From positions 1-45,204 of the forward strand of contig QBYL01000006.1 of NCBI GenBank assembly GCA_003282835.1: a stretch of DNA of 45,204 nt, in the 5' to 3' direction. Of this stretch, positions 31,026 through 41,177 are shown piece by piece. The position numbers were made by a program, and so were the translations under genes. This stretch comes from Pelagibacteraceae bacterium AG-325-J13 (GTDB taxonomy: Bacteria; Pseudomonadota; Alphaproteobacteria; Pelagibacterales; Pelagibacteraceae). Position 1 is the stretch's first letter. Every line of letters starts with the position of its first letter. The notes beneath the pieces were generated by a model that saw only the letters and a list, made by a program, of their open reading frames with translations, searched no databases and was not told the origin of the DNA.

Positions 31026-31847
31026 ATGACCGAAAAATACAATGTATATCTTGTGTCTGACTCTACAGGTGAAACCCTAGATAGAATTTTTTTATCTTTG
31101 AAATCTCAATTTGCAAATTTTGAATATGAAAAAAAAGAGTTCGCATTTGTAAGAACAGAACAGCAAATTGATAAAATTATTAAAGAGGCGTTTAATATAA
31201 AAAACTCTATAATTTTATATACTATCGTGGAATCTAAACTTGCAAAATACCTGTCCAATAAAAGCACTTTAGGTAATATCCCTTGTTTTGGCGTTCTTGG
31301 AAACTTGATTTTAAGTTTTTCTAAACTTTTAAATCAAAAGGCAATACACAAACCAAGCGCACAACACGTTCTTGATGATGATTATTACAAAAGAATTGAA
31401 GCAATACAATTTACAATGTCACACGACGATGGAAGGAAGTTAGATGATATAACTTCGGCTGATATTGTCTTATTAGGTGTTAGTAGAACTAGTAAAACTC
31501 CAACATCTATTTACTTGGCTAACAGAGGTTACAAAACTATAAATATTCCTTTAGTGTTAAATCACAAAATACCAGAATATTTAAAAAAAAAAGAAATCAA
31601 AACATGTGTAGTTGGTTTTATTGCTGATCCAGAAAGACTTGCTGATATTAGGAGAAATCGTGTAGCGATAATGAGAGAAAATAATATAAAAGAATATACA
31701 AACCTCAAGCATATTAGCGAAGAGGTTGATAGGTCAAAGCAATTATTCAAAAAATATAATTGGCCAATAATTGATGTAACAAGAAAATCAGTTGAAGAAA
31801 CAGCAGCATCAATTTTGAAAATTTATGAAATAAAAAAAAGAAAATGA
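31026..31847 (+). CDS. ppsR: PEP synthase/pyruvate-phosphate dikinase regulatory protein (DUF299)
   Basis: A 273-residue bifunctional ADP-dependent kinase/phosphorylase. Motifs: YNVYLVSDSTGETLDRI at the start and GVSRTSKTPTSIYLANRGYK with the P-loop near residue 155. The family controls PpsA or PPDK by reversible threonine phosphorylation; which target is present cannot be judged here. It corresponds to the RP001 homologue next to alphaproteobacterial origins. It begins the operon ppsR-maf-aroE-coaE-dnaQ, with overlaps of 4 to 8 bases throughout. Confidence 0.93.
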   Translation: MTEKYNVYLVSDSTGETLDRIFLSLKSQFANFEYEKKEFAFVRTEQQIDKIIKEAFNIKNSIILYTIVESKLAKYLSNKSTLGNIPCFGVLGNLILSFSKLLNQKAIHKPSAQHVLDDDYYKRIEAIQFTMSHDDGRKLDDITSADIVLLGVSRTSKTPTSIYLANRGYKTINIPLVLNHKIPEYLKKKEIKTCVVGFIADPERLADIRRNRVAIMRENNIKEYTNLKHISEEVDRSKQLFKKYNWPIIDVTRKSVEETAASILKIYEIKKRK

Positions 31848-32428
31848 AAATTATTTTGGCGTCCTCTAGCGGGGTTAGAAAAAAAATTTTAGATAAGTAC
31901 AAAATTGATTCAGAAGTAGTAGTTTCTAATGTAGATGAAGACCAAATAAAAGAAGCTTTGCTTGCAGAAAAGGCTACTCCGCTTATCATATCGAAAAATT
32001 TAGCTGAACTAAAATCAAATAAAGTATCTACTAAACATCCGAATAGAATAGTCCTAGGCGCAGATAGCGTAATTTCTCTTAATAATAAATTAATTAATAA
32101 ACCAAAGAGCAGACAAGAAGCCCTAGAAATTTTGAAAGCTCTAAATAATTCAAAACATTATTTGATTAGTTCAGTATGTATTTCTAAAAATGGTAGCATG
32201 ATCTGGAATCACTCTGATCAATCAGAATTAAAGATGAAAGATTTTAAAGAGTATCAGTTGATTGAATATTTAAACAAAATTAAAACTGAAACTTTGTTAT
32301 CATATGGTGTATATCAAGTTGAAGCCGATGGCTTGAATCTTTTTGAATATATTAAAGGGGACCAAGACTCAATAATGGGTTTGCCTATTAAACAAATAAT
32401 AGAATATGTTAAAAAATTGAATTTATGA
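31844..32428 (+). CDS. maf: Maf-family nucleoside triphosphate pyrophosphatase
   Basis: 194 residues. Starts MKIILASSSGVRKKIL, the Maf signature SxSxxRxxLL, with ADSVI and the later GVYQVEADGLNLFEYIKGD also typical. Maf proteins hydrolyse non-canonical or modified NTPs and affect division. It overlaps both ppsR and aroE by 4 bases. The sub-specificity (YhdE-like or YceF-like) is not assigned. Confidence 0.92.
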   Translation: MKIILASSSGVRKKILDKYKIDSEVVVSNVDEDQIKEALLAEKATPLIISKNLAELKSNKVSTKHPNRIVLGADSVISLNNKLINKPKSRQEALEILKALNNSKHYLISSVCISKNGSMIWNHSDQSELKMKDFKEYQLIEYLNKIKTETLLSYGVYQVEADGLNLFEYIKGDQDSIMGLPIKQIIEYVKKLNL

Positions 32429-33246
32429 AAAAAAAATTTGCTATAATTGGAAATCCTATTTCACACTCGCTGTCCCCAACTCTACATAATTATTGGTATA
32501 AAAAGTATAAAATTGAAGCTGATTATTCCTTAATGAATATAGAAGAAAGAGATTTGAAGTCAGTAACTGAAAAAATAAGAAACAAAGAACTTGATGGTAT
32601 AAATATCACCCTTCCATACAAACAAAAAATTATACCTTACCTTGATCAATTAATTAACGACGCTAAATTAACTAATTCAGTAAACACAGTATTTTTAGAC
32701 AGCTCAAATGTTTTAATAGGCGAAAATACCGATTGCTACGGGTTGCAAGCAGCCTATCTAAAAGAAATCACTGATGCTGAGAATAAAAAAGCAATCGTAA
32801 TGGGCGCTGGAGGAGTTTCTTCATCAGTAATATACGCCCTTAAAAAATCAAAACTACAAAGAATATCATTAACTAATAGGACTTATGAAAAATCGGTTTT
32901 TTTAAAAAAAAAATTTAATTTTATTGATACAATCAAATGGGAGAATTTAGAGAATGAAATAGCTAAGTTTGATATTATTGTTAACGCAACAAGTTTAGGA
33001 TTAAGAAATAATGCAGATTTTCAAATCGATTTTAGTAATGTTAAAAACAACTCAGTTTTCATTGACACAATTTATAATCCACTAGAAACTAAAACACTTA
33101 AATTTATGAAAGATAAAGGTGTCGACACATTTAATGGTTTAGAAATGTTTATATATCAAGGGCAAAAATCTTTTTACTTATGGAATAAGATCAATCCAGA
33201 AATAGACAACGAGTTAATAGATTTACTTATATCAAAATTAAAATGA
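32425..33246 (+). CDS. aroE: Shikimate dehydrogenase
   Basis: 273 residues. N-terminal IIGNPISHSLSPTLHNYWY, then NITLPYKQKIIPYLD with the catalytic Lys, ENTDCYG with the catalytic Asp, and MGAGGVSSSVIYAL, a Rossmann loop. It reduces 3-dehydroshikimate with NADPH in aromatic amino-acid synthesis. Four-base overlaps on each side place it firmly in the operon. Confidence 0.96.
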   Translation: MKKKFAIIGNPISHSLSPTLHNYWYKKYKIEADYSLMNIEERDLKSVTEKIRNKELDGINITLPYKQKIIPYLDQLINDAKLTNSVNTVFLDSSNVLIGENTDCYGLQAAYLKEITDAENKKAIVMGAGGVSSSVIYALKKSKLQRISLTNRTYEKSVFLKKKFNFIDTIKWENLENEIAKFDIIVNATSLGLRNNADFQIDFSNVKNNSVFIDTIYNPLETKTLKFMKDKGVDTFNGLEMFIYQGQKSFYLWNKINPEIDNELIDLLISKLK

Positions 33247-33809
33247 CAAAAATTGCCGTAACAGGATCAATAGCTTCTGGAAAAACAACAGCAAGCAAAT
33301 TTTTATCTAATAGAAGGGGACCGTTGTTTAGCGCTGATCAGGTAGTTAAAAAACTATATTTTAATAAGAGGTTTAAAAAAATGATCATGAGAAAATTTTC
33401 ATTAAAAAAAGAACATAGTTTTAAAAAAGATTTAAAAGATAAAATTATAAATAAAAAAAAAGATTTAAAGAAACTAGAAAAAATCATTCATCCTTTAGTA
33501 AGAAAACAAATGATTATTTTTATAAAAAAAAATAAAAACAAAAAACTTTCCTTTTGTGAAATTCCTTTGTTGATAGAAAGTAGACTAAAAAAATATTTTG
33601 ATATAACTATATTTGTAAAGTCTAGTAGAAAAACACGAATTAAAAGATTTAAATTAAAAAAAGGCAATATTGATACTTTTAACTTTCTAGATAAACAACA
33701 GATAAAAGATAATATAAAAATGAAGTATTGTGATCATATAGTTGTTAATAACAAGTCATTAAGTATTTTAAAAAAAAATTTAACAAATATAATCAAACGT
33801 TATGAGTGA
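33243..33809 (+). CDS. coaE: Dephospho-CoA kinase
   Basis: 188 residues. P-loop ITGSIASGKTT-like (VTGSIASGKTTAS) at residues 6-18, DQVVKKLY near residue 33, and EIPLLIE. It phosphorylates dephospho-CoA in the last step of CoA synthesis. Unusually lysine-rich (runs of KKK), as expected for AT-driven codon bias. Overlaps aroE by 4 and dnaQ by 8 bases. Confidence 0.93.
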   Translation: MTKIAVTGSIASGKTTASKFLSNRRGPLFSADQVVKKLYFNKRFKKMIMRKFSLKKEHSFKKDLKDKIINKKKDLKKLEKIIHPLVRKQMIIFIKKNKNKKLSFCEIPLLIESRLKKYFDITIFVKSSRKTRIKRFKLKKGNIDTFNFLDKQQIKDNIKMKYCDHIVVNNKSLSILKKNLTNIIKRYE

Positions 33810-34467
33810 AATATTTCTTGATACTGAAACAACAGGACTTTCATTTAATGATGGTCATAGAATTGTAGAAATAGCTTGTATAGAAACCAAAGACTTAGTG
33901 CCAACTAATAGAATTTTTCATAAATTAATTAATCCTCAAAGGGACGTACCTGAAGAAGCATTTAAAATTCACGGGTTTTCAACAAATTTTTTGAGTAATA
34001 AGGAAACATTTGATCAAATAGCAGATGAACTACTGAGTTTTTTAAAAGGAAAAAAAATTATAATTCATAATGCAACATTCGATTTAGGATTTTTAAACGG
34101 GGAGTTTCAAAAAATAAAAAAAGAATTTATAAAAAAAGAAATCGTAGTTGATTCATTAGAAATAGCTAGAAATAAGTTTCCAGGAACTTCCAATTCTTTG
34201 GATTCATTATGCAAAAGATTTAATATTGATTTATCTAAACGAACTAAACATAACGCGCTGTTAGATTGTGAACTTTTAAGAGAGGTTTATGTAAATCTTT
34301 TAGATGTAAAAGAACCCAAATTTAATCTTTCAATAAGCGCCCCAGATGTAAATACTTTTTTAGGTGGAGAAAAAAAATATAACAGAAAAATTGTAAAAAT
34401 TTCTGAGATAGAAATTGAAAAACATCAAAAATTTTTGAAATCTGAGCTTAAAAAAAATTTTTATTGA
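33802..34467 (+). CDS. dnaQ: DNA polymerase III epsilon subunit (3'-5' proofreading exonuclease)
   Basis: 221 residues. DEDDh exonuclease motifs: FLDTETTGL at the start (ExoI), IIHNATFDLGFLNGEF (ExoII) and RTKHNALLDCELL (ExoIII with the His). The C-terminal tail (about 180-221) would bind the alpha subunit. It closes the ppsR operon and converges on secB with a 7-base overlap. The coaE-dnaQ order with secB next to it is usual in alphaproteobacteria. Confidence 0.95.
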   Translation: MSEIFLDTETTGLSFNDGHRIVEIACIETKDLVPTNRIFHKLINPQRDVPEEAFKIHGFSTNFLSNKETFDQIADELLSFLKGKKIIIHNATFDLGFLNGEFQKIKKEFIKKEIVVDSLEIARNKFPGTSNSLDSLCKRFNIDLSKRTKHNALLDCELLREVYVNLLDVKEPKFNLSISAPDVNTFLGGEKKYNRKIVKISEIEIEKHQKFLKSELKKNFY

Positions 34468-34880
34468 ACTTTTTTTAAATTATAAAGTTTTTGAAAATCA
34501 ACATTCTCACTAATTTTAATATCTTTAAAACCTGAGTTCTCAAACATAAATATAAATATTCTTCTTATCTCAGGATAAACTTTTGTAGGCACATCTATTA
34601 AAATAATTTTTTCAATTTCCTCTTTTTTATTGTTATTTTTTTCTATTTCAATTAGTGATGAATATACAATTTTAATACTAATTTTATCAAAATTACCTTC
34701 ATTAGGAATTAAGCCTAAAGTAATTTGAATTTCTATAATTTTTTCTTTTATTTGACTGCTTTTAATATCAATATTTATTTTATAATTAGATATATTTTTT
34801 GATAGTAAAAAAAAAGTTTTAGGGTTAGGTATTTCAAAATTAAGTTTTTTTATGTATTTTCCAATTATTTTATAGTTCAT
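34461..34880 (-). CDS. secB: Protein-export chaperone SecB (divergent)
   Basis: 139 residues from the ATG at 34880. MNYKIIGKYIKKLNFEIPNP matches the SecB N-terminus ('yikdlSFEaPn'), and the tail FMFENSGFKDIKISENVDFQKLY matches 'vt.ggFPpl.lapVnFdalY'. The otherwise low similarity is typical of AT-rich reduced genomes. SecB keeps preproteins unfolded for SecA. It overlaps the fxsA end by 11 bases. An upstream in-frame start at 34907 lies inside fxsA and is less likely. Confidence 0.8.
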   Translation of the reverse strand: MNYKIIGKYIKKLNFEIPNPKTFFLLSKNISNYKINIDIKSSQIKEKIIEIQITLGLIPNEGNFDKISIKIVYSSLIEIEKNNNKKEEIEKIILIDVPTKVYPEIRRIFIFMFENSGFKDIKISENVDFQKLYNLKKVQ

Positions 34881-35280
34881 CTTTTTTATCTTCAATAATC
34901 TCACCATCTAAAGTATCCTTCTCATCTTGAATTTTCTTTTTACCAATAAAAAGTTTTATTATTATTTTTCTTGTAAATGGTATTAACAATAAGAAACCTA
35001 CAGCGTCTGTTACAAAGCCTGGCATTATTAGGAGTAACGCCGCAATCGCTATAGAAGCACCTGACATCATTTCATAAATTGGAACTTTGTTTTGATACAT
35101 ATTGATTAGGCCAGATTGAATAGTTTTTATGCCTTCTACTTTTGCGTAATAAATTCCTACCACTGCAGTGAGGAAAATGAGCGAAATTGTAGTAAGAGCA
35201 CCAATTTTACCGCCAATTTTAATCATTAGATAAACCTCAACTATCGGTATGCCAATAAATAATAAAAAAAATGAGTTCAT
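34870..35280 (-). CDS. fxsA: FxsA family membrane protein
   Basis: 136 residues with about four hydrophobic stretches. IPIVEVYLMIKIGGKIGALT and LLLIMPGFVTDAVGFLLLIP are the FxsA hallmarks. In E. coli FxsA interferes with F-exclusion of phage T7; its normal role is unknown. The order fxsA-secB opposite timA is conserved in many alphaproteobacteria. Confidence 0.9.
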   Translation of the reverse strand: MNSFFLLFIGIPIVEVYLMIKIGGKIGALTTISLIFLTAVVGIYYAKVEGIKTIQSGLINMYQNKVPIYEMMSGASIAIAALLLIMPGFVTDAVGFLLLIPFTRKIIIKLFIGKKKIQDEKDTLDGEIIEDKKDEL

Positions 35281-35324
35281 TTGTCTGATACAAAATTATA
35301 TTATTAATGTATATTTATCAAATT

Positions 35325-35930
35325 ATGAGTAACAACTTTGGATATATAGATATAATACTGCTTGGTATGATAGCTGGTTTTATTATTCTTAGACTAAGAA
35401 GCATTTTAGGAAGAAAAACGGGTCATGAACCAAAAATTTATCCTGCTTTTTCTGAAAAAAAATTTAGTACACCGGAAAATAACGAAATTAATACTTCAAG
35501 GCCTAACCTTGAAATTCTGGAAGGGCAAGAAAAAAAAGATTTTCTTAAGGGTGCGGAGATAGCTTATGAGACCATTCTCACATCGTTTGCCAAAGGGGAC
35601 ACAAAAAAATTAAAAACTTTGCTTACTTCTGATATGGCTGATAATTTTGAACTAGCTATAAGTGAAAGAAATAAACAAAACATTAAATCTGAATTTACCT
35701 TTATTGGAATGAAGGAAGCTAGCGTAGAAAAATACGAAAAAATTAAGAATGAACTGTTTGCATCTGTAAAATTTGTATCTGAAGTTATTTCAATTAAAAA
35801 AGATAAAGATGGAAAAGTAATCGAAGGAAATCCTGATAAAATAAAGTTAGTTACAGATTATTGGAAGTTCTCAAAAAATATATTAAAAAAAGGCCCGAAT
35901 TGGTATTTGTCTGAAATTATCAGCAAGTGA
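35325..35930 (+). CDS. timA: Tim44/TimA-family protein
   Basis: About 201 residues. An N-terminal membrane anchor (IILLGMIAGFIILRLRSILGRKTGHEP, with the conserved LRxxLGRRTGxE) is followed by a Tim44-like domain (FLKGAEIAYETILTSFAKGD, YWKFSKNI...GPNWYLSEI). Homologues of mitochondrial Tim44 in alphaproteobacteria are membrane-linked proteins near secB. The ATG at 35325 fits family N-termini better than the one at 35307. It overlaps the Smr gene by 4 bases; mltA, often placed between them, is absent. Confidence 0.85.
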   Translation: MSNNFGYIDIILLGMIAGFIILRLRSILGRKTGHEPKIYPAFSEKKFSTPENNEINTSRPNLEILEGQEKKDFLKGAEIAYETILTSFAKGDTKKLKTLLTSDMADNFELAISERNKQNIKSEFTFIGMKEASVEKYEKIKNELFASVKFVSEVISIKKDKDGKVIEGNPDKIKLVTDYWKFSKNILKKGPNWYLSEIISK

Positions 35931-36343
35931 TAAAAAAACAAAAAAATTCTAAAACAGACTTAGAGACTTGGAAAGAATACATAAACAATCCTTCAGGTGT
36001 TTATGATAAAGAAAATAATACTGAAAGAGAACAAAATAATAAACGTTATAAATTTGATTTACATGGTTTTTCTTTATTAGATGCGAATAAAAAAGTTGAG
36101 GAACTGATTTTTTATTGTGTAAATAAAGGTTATAAAGAAATTCTTTTGATTACTGGAAAAGGTATTCATTCCAATACTGAAACAGATGTATATTCATCAA
36201 AAGATTTGAGTAAACTTAAATACTCTGTACCTGAATTTATTAAATCTAACGCAGAGTTATCAAACATTGTTTTCAAAATATTTGATGCTAAAAAAAATGA
36301 AGGTGGTGACGGGGCAATAGTAATAAAACTTAAGAACCTATAA
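35927..36343 (+). CDS. Smr-domain protein
   Basis: 138 residues starting at GTG 35927. The C-terminal Smr domain has [20 protein letters not shown] (the LDLHG motif) and ILLITGKG (TGxG motif). Such domains are nicking nucleases or ribosome-collision factors. The short N-terminal extension is charged. It overlaps timA by 4 bases and converges on hslU, overlapping its end by 6. Confidence 0.85.
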   Translation: MIKKQKNSKTDLETWKEYINNPSGVYDKENNTEREQNNKRYKFDLHGFSLLDANKKVEELIFYCVNKGYKEILLITGKGIHSNTETDVYSSKDLSKLKYSVPEFIKSNAELSNIVFKIFDAKKNEGGDGAIVIKLKNL

Positions 36344-37714
36344 GATAAATTTTGATAAATCAGTATCTTTTACTAAATTTCCTAAATTATTATTTACATA
36401 ATCTTTATCCACGGTAATAGTTTCTCCAGCTTTATCAGTTGCGTTAAAGCTAATGTCGTCTAAAACTTTTTCAATTATTGTGTGGAGTCTTCTTGCACCA
36501 ATATTTTCAACTGATGAATTGACCTCTGCAGAAATTTTAGCCAACATGTCAATTCCATCATCAGTAAAAACAAGGTTTACATTTTCAGTTTTCAAAAGTT
36601 CTTTATATTGTTTTATTAAGCTATTATCCGGCTCCTTTAAAATTCTTTTGAAATCATCCTCATTTAATGCGTTCAATTCAACTCTAATTGGAAGTCTACC
36701 TTGCAGTTCTGGCAAAAGATCAGAGGGCTTTGCAAGCTGAAATGCTCCTGAAGCAATAAATAATATATGATCAGTTTTTATTGGACCGTGTTTTGTGCTT
36801 ACCGTTGTACCTTCAATTAATGGAAGCAAATCTCTTTGCACACCTTCTCTAGAAACATCTCCTCCAACCCTATCGCTTCTAGCAGATACTTTATCTATTT
36901 CGTCTAGAAAAACAATTCCATTTTCTTCAGTTGTTTTTTTAGCTTCTTTAATAATTTTATCTTCTTCAATCATTTTATCTGATTCTTGAGCAACTAAAAT
37001 ATCGTGAGACTCCTTCACAGTCATTTTCTTCTTCTTGCCTTTTTTATTACCCATAGATTTTCCTAGTATATCACCGAGATTAACCATTCCTACGTTTCCA
37101 CCTGGCATACCTGGGATTTCAAAACTTTGCATTCCAGAGCTATTATCTTGTACTTCTATCTCTATTTCATTATTATCTAAATCACCATTTCTTAATCTTT
37201 TTCTAAAACTTTCTTTGGTTGCTACACTTGCTTTGTTCCCAACAAGTGCATCTAAAACTTTATCTTCAGCTTTCAGTTCAGCTTTAGCTTTTACTTCTTT
37301 TCTTTTTTTCTCTCTTTCCATGGCAATGGCAATTTCGATTAAGTCTCTTACTATTTGCTCTACGTCCCTTCCAACATAACCAACTTCTGTAAACCTTGTA
37401 GCTTCAACTTTTATAAATGGCGCTTCGGCTAATCTTGATAATCTTCTTGATATTTCTGTTTTTCCAACACCTGTTGGGCCAATCATTAAAATATTTTTTG
37501 GTAAAACTTCATCTTTCATTTCATCAGATAAAGCTTGTCTTCTCCATCTATTTCTTAAAGCGACTGCAACAGCTTTTTTTGCTTCTTTCTGTCCAATAAC
37601 ATATCTATCCAGCTCCGAAACTATTTCTCTAGGTGATAATGCACTAACCTTTGAATTTTCTTTTTTATTATTTTTCACAAGATTAAGGTTTGTAACATTT
37701 TTAGTATTTTTCAT
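36338..37714 (-). CDS. hslU: HslU ATPase subunit of HslVU protease
   Basis: About 458 residues. [20 protein letters not shown] at the start, Walker [15 protein letters not shown], the pore motif [15 protein letters not shown], Walker [11 protein letters not shown] and sensor [16 protein letters not shown] lysine-rich I domain (about 150-250) is present. ATG at 37714, one base after the hslV stop, is preferred over TTG at 37729. It unfolds substrates for HslV. Confidence 0.95.
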   Translation of the reverse strand: MKNTKNVTNLNLVKNNKKENSKVSALSPREIVSELDRYVIGQKEAKKAVAVALRNRWRRQALSDEMKDEVLPKNILMIGPTGVGKTEISRRLSRLAEAPFIKVEATRFTEVGYVGRDVEQIVRDLIEIAIAMEREKKRKEVKAKAELKAEDKVLDALVGNKASVATKESFRKRLRNGDLDNNEIEIEVQDNSSGMQSFEIPGMPGGNVGMVNLGDILGKSMGNKKGKKKKMTVKESHDILVAQESDKMIEEDKIIKEAKKTTEENGIVFLDEIDKVSARSDRVGGDVSREGVQRDLLPLIEGTTVSTKHGPIKTDHILFIASGAFQLAKPSDLLPELQGRLPIRVELNALNEDDFKRILKEPDNSLIKQYKELLKTENVNLVFTDDGIDMLAKISAEVNSSVENIGARRLHTIIEKVLDDISFNATDKAGETITVDKDYVNNNLGNLVKDTDLSKFIL

Positions 37715-37715
37715 A

Positions 37716-38255
37716 TTAAACTTTCTCAATAGTTATATTATTATTTGTAAAAACGCATATGTCAGAGGCAACTTTAATTGATTTCCTAGCTATTTCTTCA
37801 GCTTTTAAATCTGTTTCAATTAAAACTTTTGCTGCTGCTAAAGCATAATTACCACCAGAACCAATTCCAATAATTCCGTCTTCTGGTTCAAGCACATCTC
37901 CGGTTCCTGAAATTATAAAACTGTGCTCCTTATCCGCCACAGCCATAAGTGCTTCAAGTCTTCTTAAAAATTTGTCACTTCTCCAATCTTTAGCTAACTC
38001 AACTGCTGCTCTTTGAAGATTACCTGCATGTTTTTCAAGCTTTGCCTCTAATCTTTCAAATAGTGTGAGTGCGTCAGCTGTTGATCCTGCGAAACCTGCA
38101 ATTACTCCCCTACTTTCTATTTTTCGAACTTTCCTTGCTGTACTCTTTAGAACTGTATTTCCAAGACTTACTTGTCCATCCCCAGCTACTACTGTTTCAC
38201 CATTTTTTCTTAGCAAGACAATCGTCGTTCCGTGCCATTTTTCAGCTGTATTCAT
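37716..38255 (-). CDS. hslV: HslV peptidase subunit
   Basis: 179 residues. The catalytic Thr lies in [12 protein letters not shown], after a short propeptide. [26 protein letters not shown] and ICVFTNNN are family motifs. It forms the double-hexamer chamber for HslU. The longer propeptide (MNTAEKWHG) is common in alphaproteobacteria. First gene of the hslVU pair; hisB diverges from it 95 bp away. Confidence 0.96.
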   Translation of the reverse strand: MNTAEKWHGTTIVLLRKNGETVVAGDGQVSLGNTVLKSTARKVRKIESRGVIAGFAGSTADALTLFERLEAKLEKHAGNLQRAAVELAKDWRSDKFLRRLEALMAVADKEHSFIISGTGDVLEPEDGIIGIGSGGNYALAAAKVLIETDLKAEEIARKSIKVASDICVFTNNNITIEKV

Positions 38256-38350
38256 GATATTATATGTGGAGATTAATTTTAGATCTTCAATAGTGATTTA
38301 TTGATAAAATGACCATTTAAATATATATCAAAGGTAAATCAGCTAAGTTT

Positions 38351-38941
38351 ATGAAAAGAAAAGCAAAAATTACAAGAAAAACAAAAGAAACCAGTATTTC
38401 TGTCGCGGTTAATTTAGATGGCAAAGGAAAGTATAAAATTAAAACTGGAATAGGTTTTTTGGATCATATGTTAGAGCAACTATCAAAACATTCTCTGATT
38501 GATCTTGAAGTTAAAGCCAAAGGCGACACACATATTGATCTACACCATACCACCGAGGATACAGGTATAGCTATTGGCGAAGCTATAAAAAAAGCCGCAG
38601 GAGATCGAAAAGGAATTACAAGATATGCTTCTACAATGATACCAATGGATGAAACTTTAAGCAGAGTTTCAATTGATGTGTCGAATAGACCTTATCTAAT
38701 TTGGAAAGTTAACCTGGCTGTGGAGAAATTAGGAGAAATGGATACTGAACTTTTTAAAGAGTGGTTCCAAGCATTTTCACAATCTGCGGGAATAACTTTG
38801 CATATTGAGAATATTTACGGTGATAATAGCCACCACAAAGTTGAGTCTTGTTATAAGGGATTAGCTAGATCATTAAAGGATGCTTTAGCTATTGATAAAA
38901 GAATTAAAAACTCAATACCTTCGACAAAAGGCTCCATTTAA
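38351..38941 (+). CDS. hisB: Imidazoleglycerol-phosphate dehydratase
   Basis: 196 residues, monofunctional. [14 protein letters not shown], the metal-binding [14 protein letters not shown] and the second repeat motif [19 protein letters not shown] are visible. It catalyses the sixth step of histidine synthesis. First gene of a compact hisB-hisH-hisA-(small ORF)-hisF-hisE operon. Confidence 0.96.
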   Translation: MKRKAKITRKTKETSISVAVNLDGKGKYKIKTGIGFLDHMLEQLSKHSLIDLEVKAKGDTHIDLHHTTEDTGIAIGEAIKKAAGDRKGITRYASTMIPMDETLSRVSIDVSNRPYLIWKVNLAVEKLGEMDTELFKEWFQAFSQSAGITLHIENIYGDNSHHKVESCYKGLARSLKDALAIDKRIKNSIPSTKGSI

Positions 38942-38946
38942 ATTTG

Positions 38947-39573
38947 ATGAACGTTTCAATTGTCGACTATCAATCGGGCAATATAAGCTCAGTCATTAAC
39001 TCTTTCACAGAGGTTGCTAAAGGTAAAGTAAATCTAGAGGTAACCTCAGATATTAATAAAATTAAAGCCAGTGACAAGATAGTTTTACCAGGTCAGGGAT
39101 CTTTCAAAAGCTGTGTGGACTCTTTAAACAGCATTAATGGATTAGTTGATACACTTAAAGAATTTGCAATTATAAACAATAAACCTCTATTAGGAATTTG
39201 TGTTGGGTTACAAATGTTTGCAGACCTCGGTTATGAAGAGGTAGAAACTAAAGGACTAGGTTGGATACCTGGAAAAGTTTCTAGAATCGATAGTCAAAAC
39301 GGAAAATTTAAACTTCCACACATAGGTTGGAACGAAATTGAAATTGAAAAAGAAAGTAAAATATTTAAAGATATAAAAAATAAATCTCACATGTATTTTG
39401 TACACAGTTATGAGTTTATTCCTGAAGATAAGTCAGTCATTTCAGCTACAACTGATTATTCATCAAAAATTGTTTGTTCAGTCGAAAAAGATAATTTATT
39501 TGGTACTCAATTTCATCCAGAAAAGAGTGACAAATATGGATTAAAAATAATTGATAACTTTTTGAGATTATAA
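38947..39573 (+). CDS. hisH: Imidazole glycerol phosphate synthase, glutaminase subunit
   Basis: About 208 residues. Class I glutaminase triad: nucleophile Cys in LGICVGLQMF, with FGTQFHPEKS giving His and Glu; the oxyanion strand is LPGQGSFKSC. ATG 38947 is preferred over the in-frame TTG one codon upstream. It works with HisF to make IGP and AICAR; the AICAR feeds back to PurH, which is also in this window. Confidence 0.95.
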   Translation: MNVSIVDYQSGNISSVINSFTEVAKGKVNLEVTSDINKIKASDKIVLPGQGSFKSCVDSLNSINGLVDTLKEFAIINNKPLLGICVGLQMFADLGYEEVETKGLGWIPGKVSRIDSQNGKFKLPHIGWNEIEIEKESKIFKDIKNKSHMYFVHSYEFIPEDKSVISATTDYSSKIVCSVEKDNLFGTQFHPEKSDKYGLKIIDNFLRL

Positions 39574-40295
39574 TGAAAATTTTTCCTGCTATAGATATTA
39601 AAGATAAAAAATGTGTAAGGTTGGTTAAAGGAGACTTTGAGAATAAAACTGAATATGAAGTTTCACCAGTTAATCAAGCAGCAAAATATAAAGATCATGG
39701 TTTTGAAAATTTACACATTGTTGATCTAGATGGTGCTTTAACAGGTAAAACAGTTAATTTAGATATTATTAAAGAAATAGTAAGTAAATATGATTTTAAA
39801 GTTGAGATAGGTGGAGGTGTGAGAAATAAAGAAAGTATTATTCAATATATCGATGCAGGTGTTGAGAAAGTTATTTTAGGCAGTGGAGCGATAAAAAATA
39901 AAGAATTTTTAAAAGAAGCTTGTGATAAATTTAAAAACAAAATTGCATTGGGATTAGACGCCAAGGAAGGAAATCTTTTTGTCTCTGGTTGGAAAGAAAA
40001 TTTTAATATTAAAACTATAGATTTTTTAAAAGAAGTTAATAATTTTGGAGTTAGCAGAATTATTTATACAGATATAAATAGAGATGGTATGAAAACTAGC
40101 CCTAATTTCGAAGAGACAGTTAAAATTGCTGAAATTTCTAATTGTCCTGTAGTTATTTCAGGGGGCGTTTCATCTATAAATGATATTAAGAAAGCAAAAG
40201 ATTTAGATAACAAAAAAATTGAAGGTATAATTGTTGGCAAAGCTATTTATGATGGTGATATTAAGCTTGATAAACTGGCAAAGGAAATAGATTAA
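39573..40295 (+). CDS. hisA: ProFAR isomerase
   Basis: 240 residues, TIM barrel. IFPAIDIKDKKCVRLVKGDF with catalytic Asp, EIGGGVRNKESI, YTDINRDGMKTSPN and VVISGGVSSINDI are conserved phosphate- and substrate-binding loops. Its start overlaps the hisH stop by one base. Fourth step of histidine synthesis. Confidence 0.96.
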   Translation: MKIFPAIDIKDKKCVRLVKGDFENKTEYEVSPVNQAAKYKDHGFENLHIVDLDGALTGKTVNLDIIKEIVSKYDFKVEIGGGVRNKESIIQYIDAGVEKVILGSGAIKNKEFLKEACDKFKNKIALGLDAKEGNLFVSGWKENFNIKTIDFLKEVNNFGVSRIIYTDINRDGMKTSPNFEETVKIAEISNCPVVISGGVSSINDIKKAKDLDNKKIEGIIVGKAIYDGDIKLDKLAKEID

Positions 40296-40296
40296 A

Positions 40297-40431
40297 ATGG
40301 TTGCAAAATTATCTACTATTAGACGTAAAATAAGAAATGGAGAAAAACTTGGTTTTTCAGAAAGAGCTAGAGCTGTAAACAAAGGATTGCTACCAAGCAA
40401 AGCAAAAAAAAGAAAAAATGTTAAAAAATAG
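40297..40431 (+). CDS. Small basic ORF (44 aa) in the his operon, unknown
   Basis: The ORF starts 1 base after hisA and ends 14 bases inside hisF, filling a 122-bp space that is unusually large for this operon. The product, starting [20 protein letters not shown] and ending in a Lys-rich tail, is about 40 percent Lys plus Arg. This resembles short RNA-binding or ribosome-associated proteins, but no family is recognised. The packing supports it as a real gene. Confidence 0.55.
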   Translation: MVAKLSTIRRKIRNGEKLGFSERARAVNKGLLPSKAKKRKNVKK

Positions 40432-41176
40432 AATTATACCTTGCTTGGATGTTAAAAATGGAAGAGTTGTCAAAGGCATTAACTTTGTTGAGTTAAAAGA
40501 TGCTGGTGATCCAGTAGAACAAGCAAAGATTTACAGTGACGGAGGAGCAGATGAAATTTGTTTCTTAGACATTACTGCATCAAATGAAAATAGGGATACA
40601 ATTATTGATATTGTAAAAAATACAGCTAAAGAATGTTTTGTTCCTCTTACGGTTGGTGGAGGGGTTAGAACTATTAAAAATATCACTGATCTATTATTAG
40701 CTGGAGCAGATAAAGTTTCAATTAATACGGCAGCAGTGAAAAATGTTGATTTTGTTACAGAAGCCTCTAAAAAATTTGGATCTCAATGTATTGTAGTTGC
40801 TATAGACGCTAAAAAAGTTTCAGAAAATAAATGGGAAGTATTCACGCATGGAGGAAGAAACAAGACAGGTATTGATGCCGTAGAATTTGCTAAAAAGAAC
40901 GAACTAAATGGAGCAGGGGAAATTTTACTAACTTCAATGGATAAAGATGGAACTAAATCTGGTTATGATGTTGAGCTATTAAAAGCAATTACCAGAAATA
41001 CTAATATTCCCGTTATAGCATCTGGTGGAGTTGGAAAATTAGATCATTTATACGACGGTATAGTAAAAGGTGGGGCAAGTGCAGTTTTAGCTGCTTCTAT
41101 ATTTCACTATGGTGAATTTAAAATAAAAGATGCTAAAGAATATTTGAATTCTAAAAATGTATCTGTAAGGTTGTAA
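40418..41176 (+). CDS. hisF: Imidazole glycerol phosphate synthase, cyclase subunit
   Basis: 252 residues. [61 protein letters not shown] and [13 protein letters not shown] are the HisF barrel motifs, including both catalytic Asp residues. Partner of HisH. The ATG lies within the end of the preceding small ORF. Confidence 0.97.
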   Translation: MLKNRIIPCLDVKNGRVVKGINFVELKDAGDPVEQAKIYSDGGADEICFLDITASNENRDTIIDIVKNTAKECFVPLTVGGGVRTIKNITDLLLAGADKVSINTAAVKNVDFVTEASKKFGSQCIVVAIDAKKVSENKWEVFTHGGRNKTGIDAVEFAKKNELNGAGEILLTSMDKDGTKSGYDVELLKAITRNTNIPVIASGGVGKLDHLYDGIVKGGASAVLAASIFHYGEFKIKDAKEYLNSKNVSVRL

Positions 41177-41177
41177 C

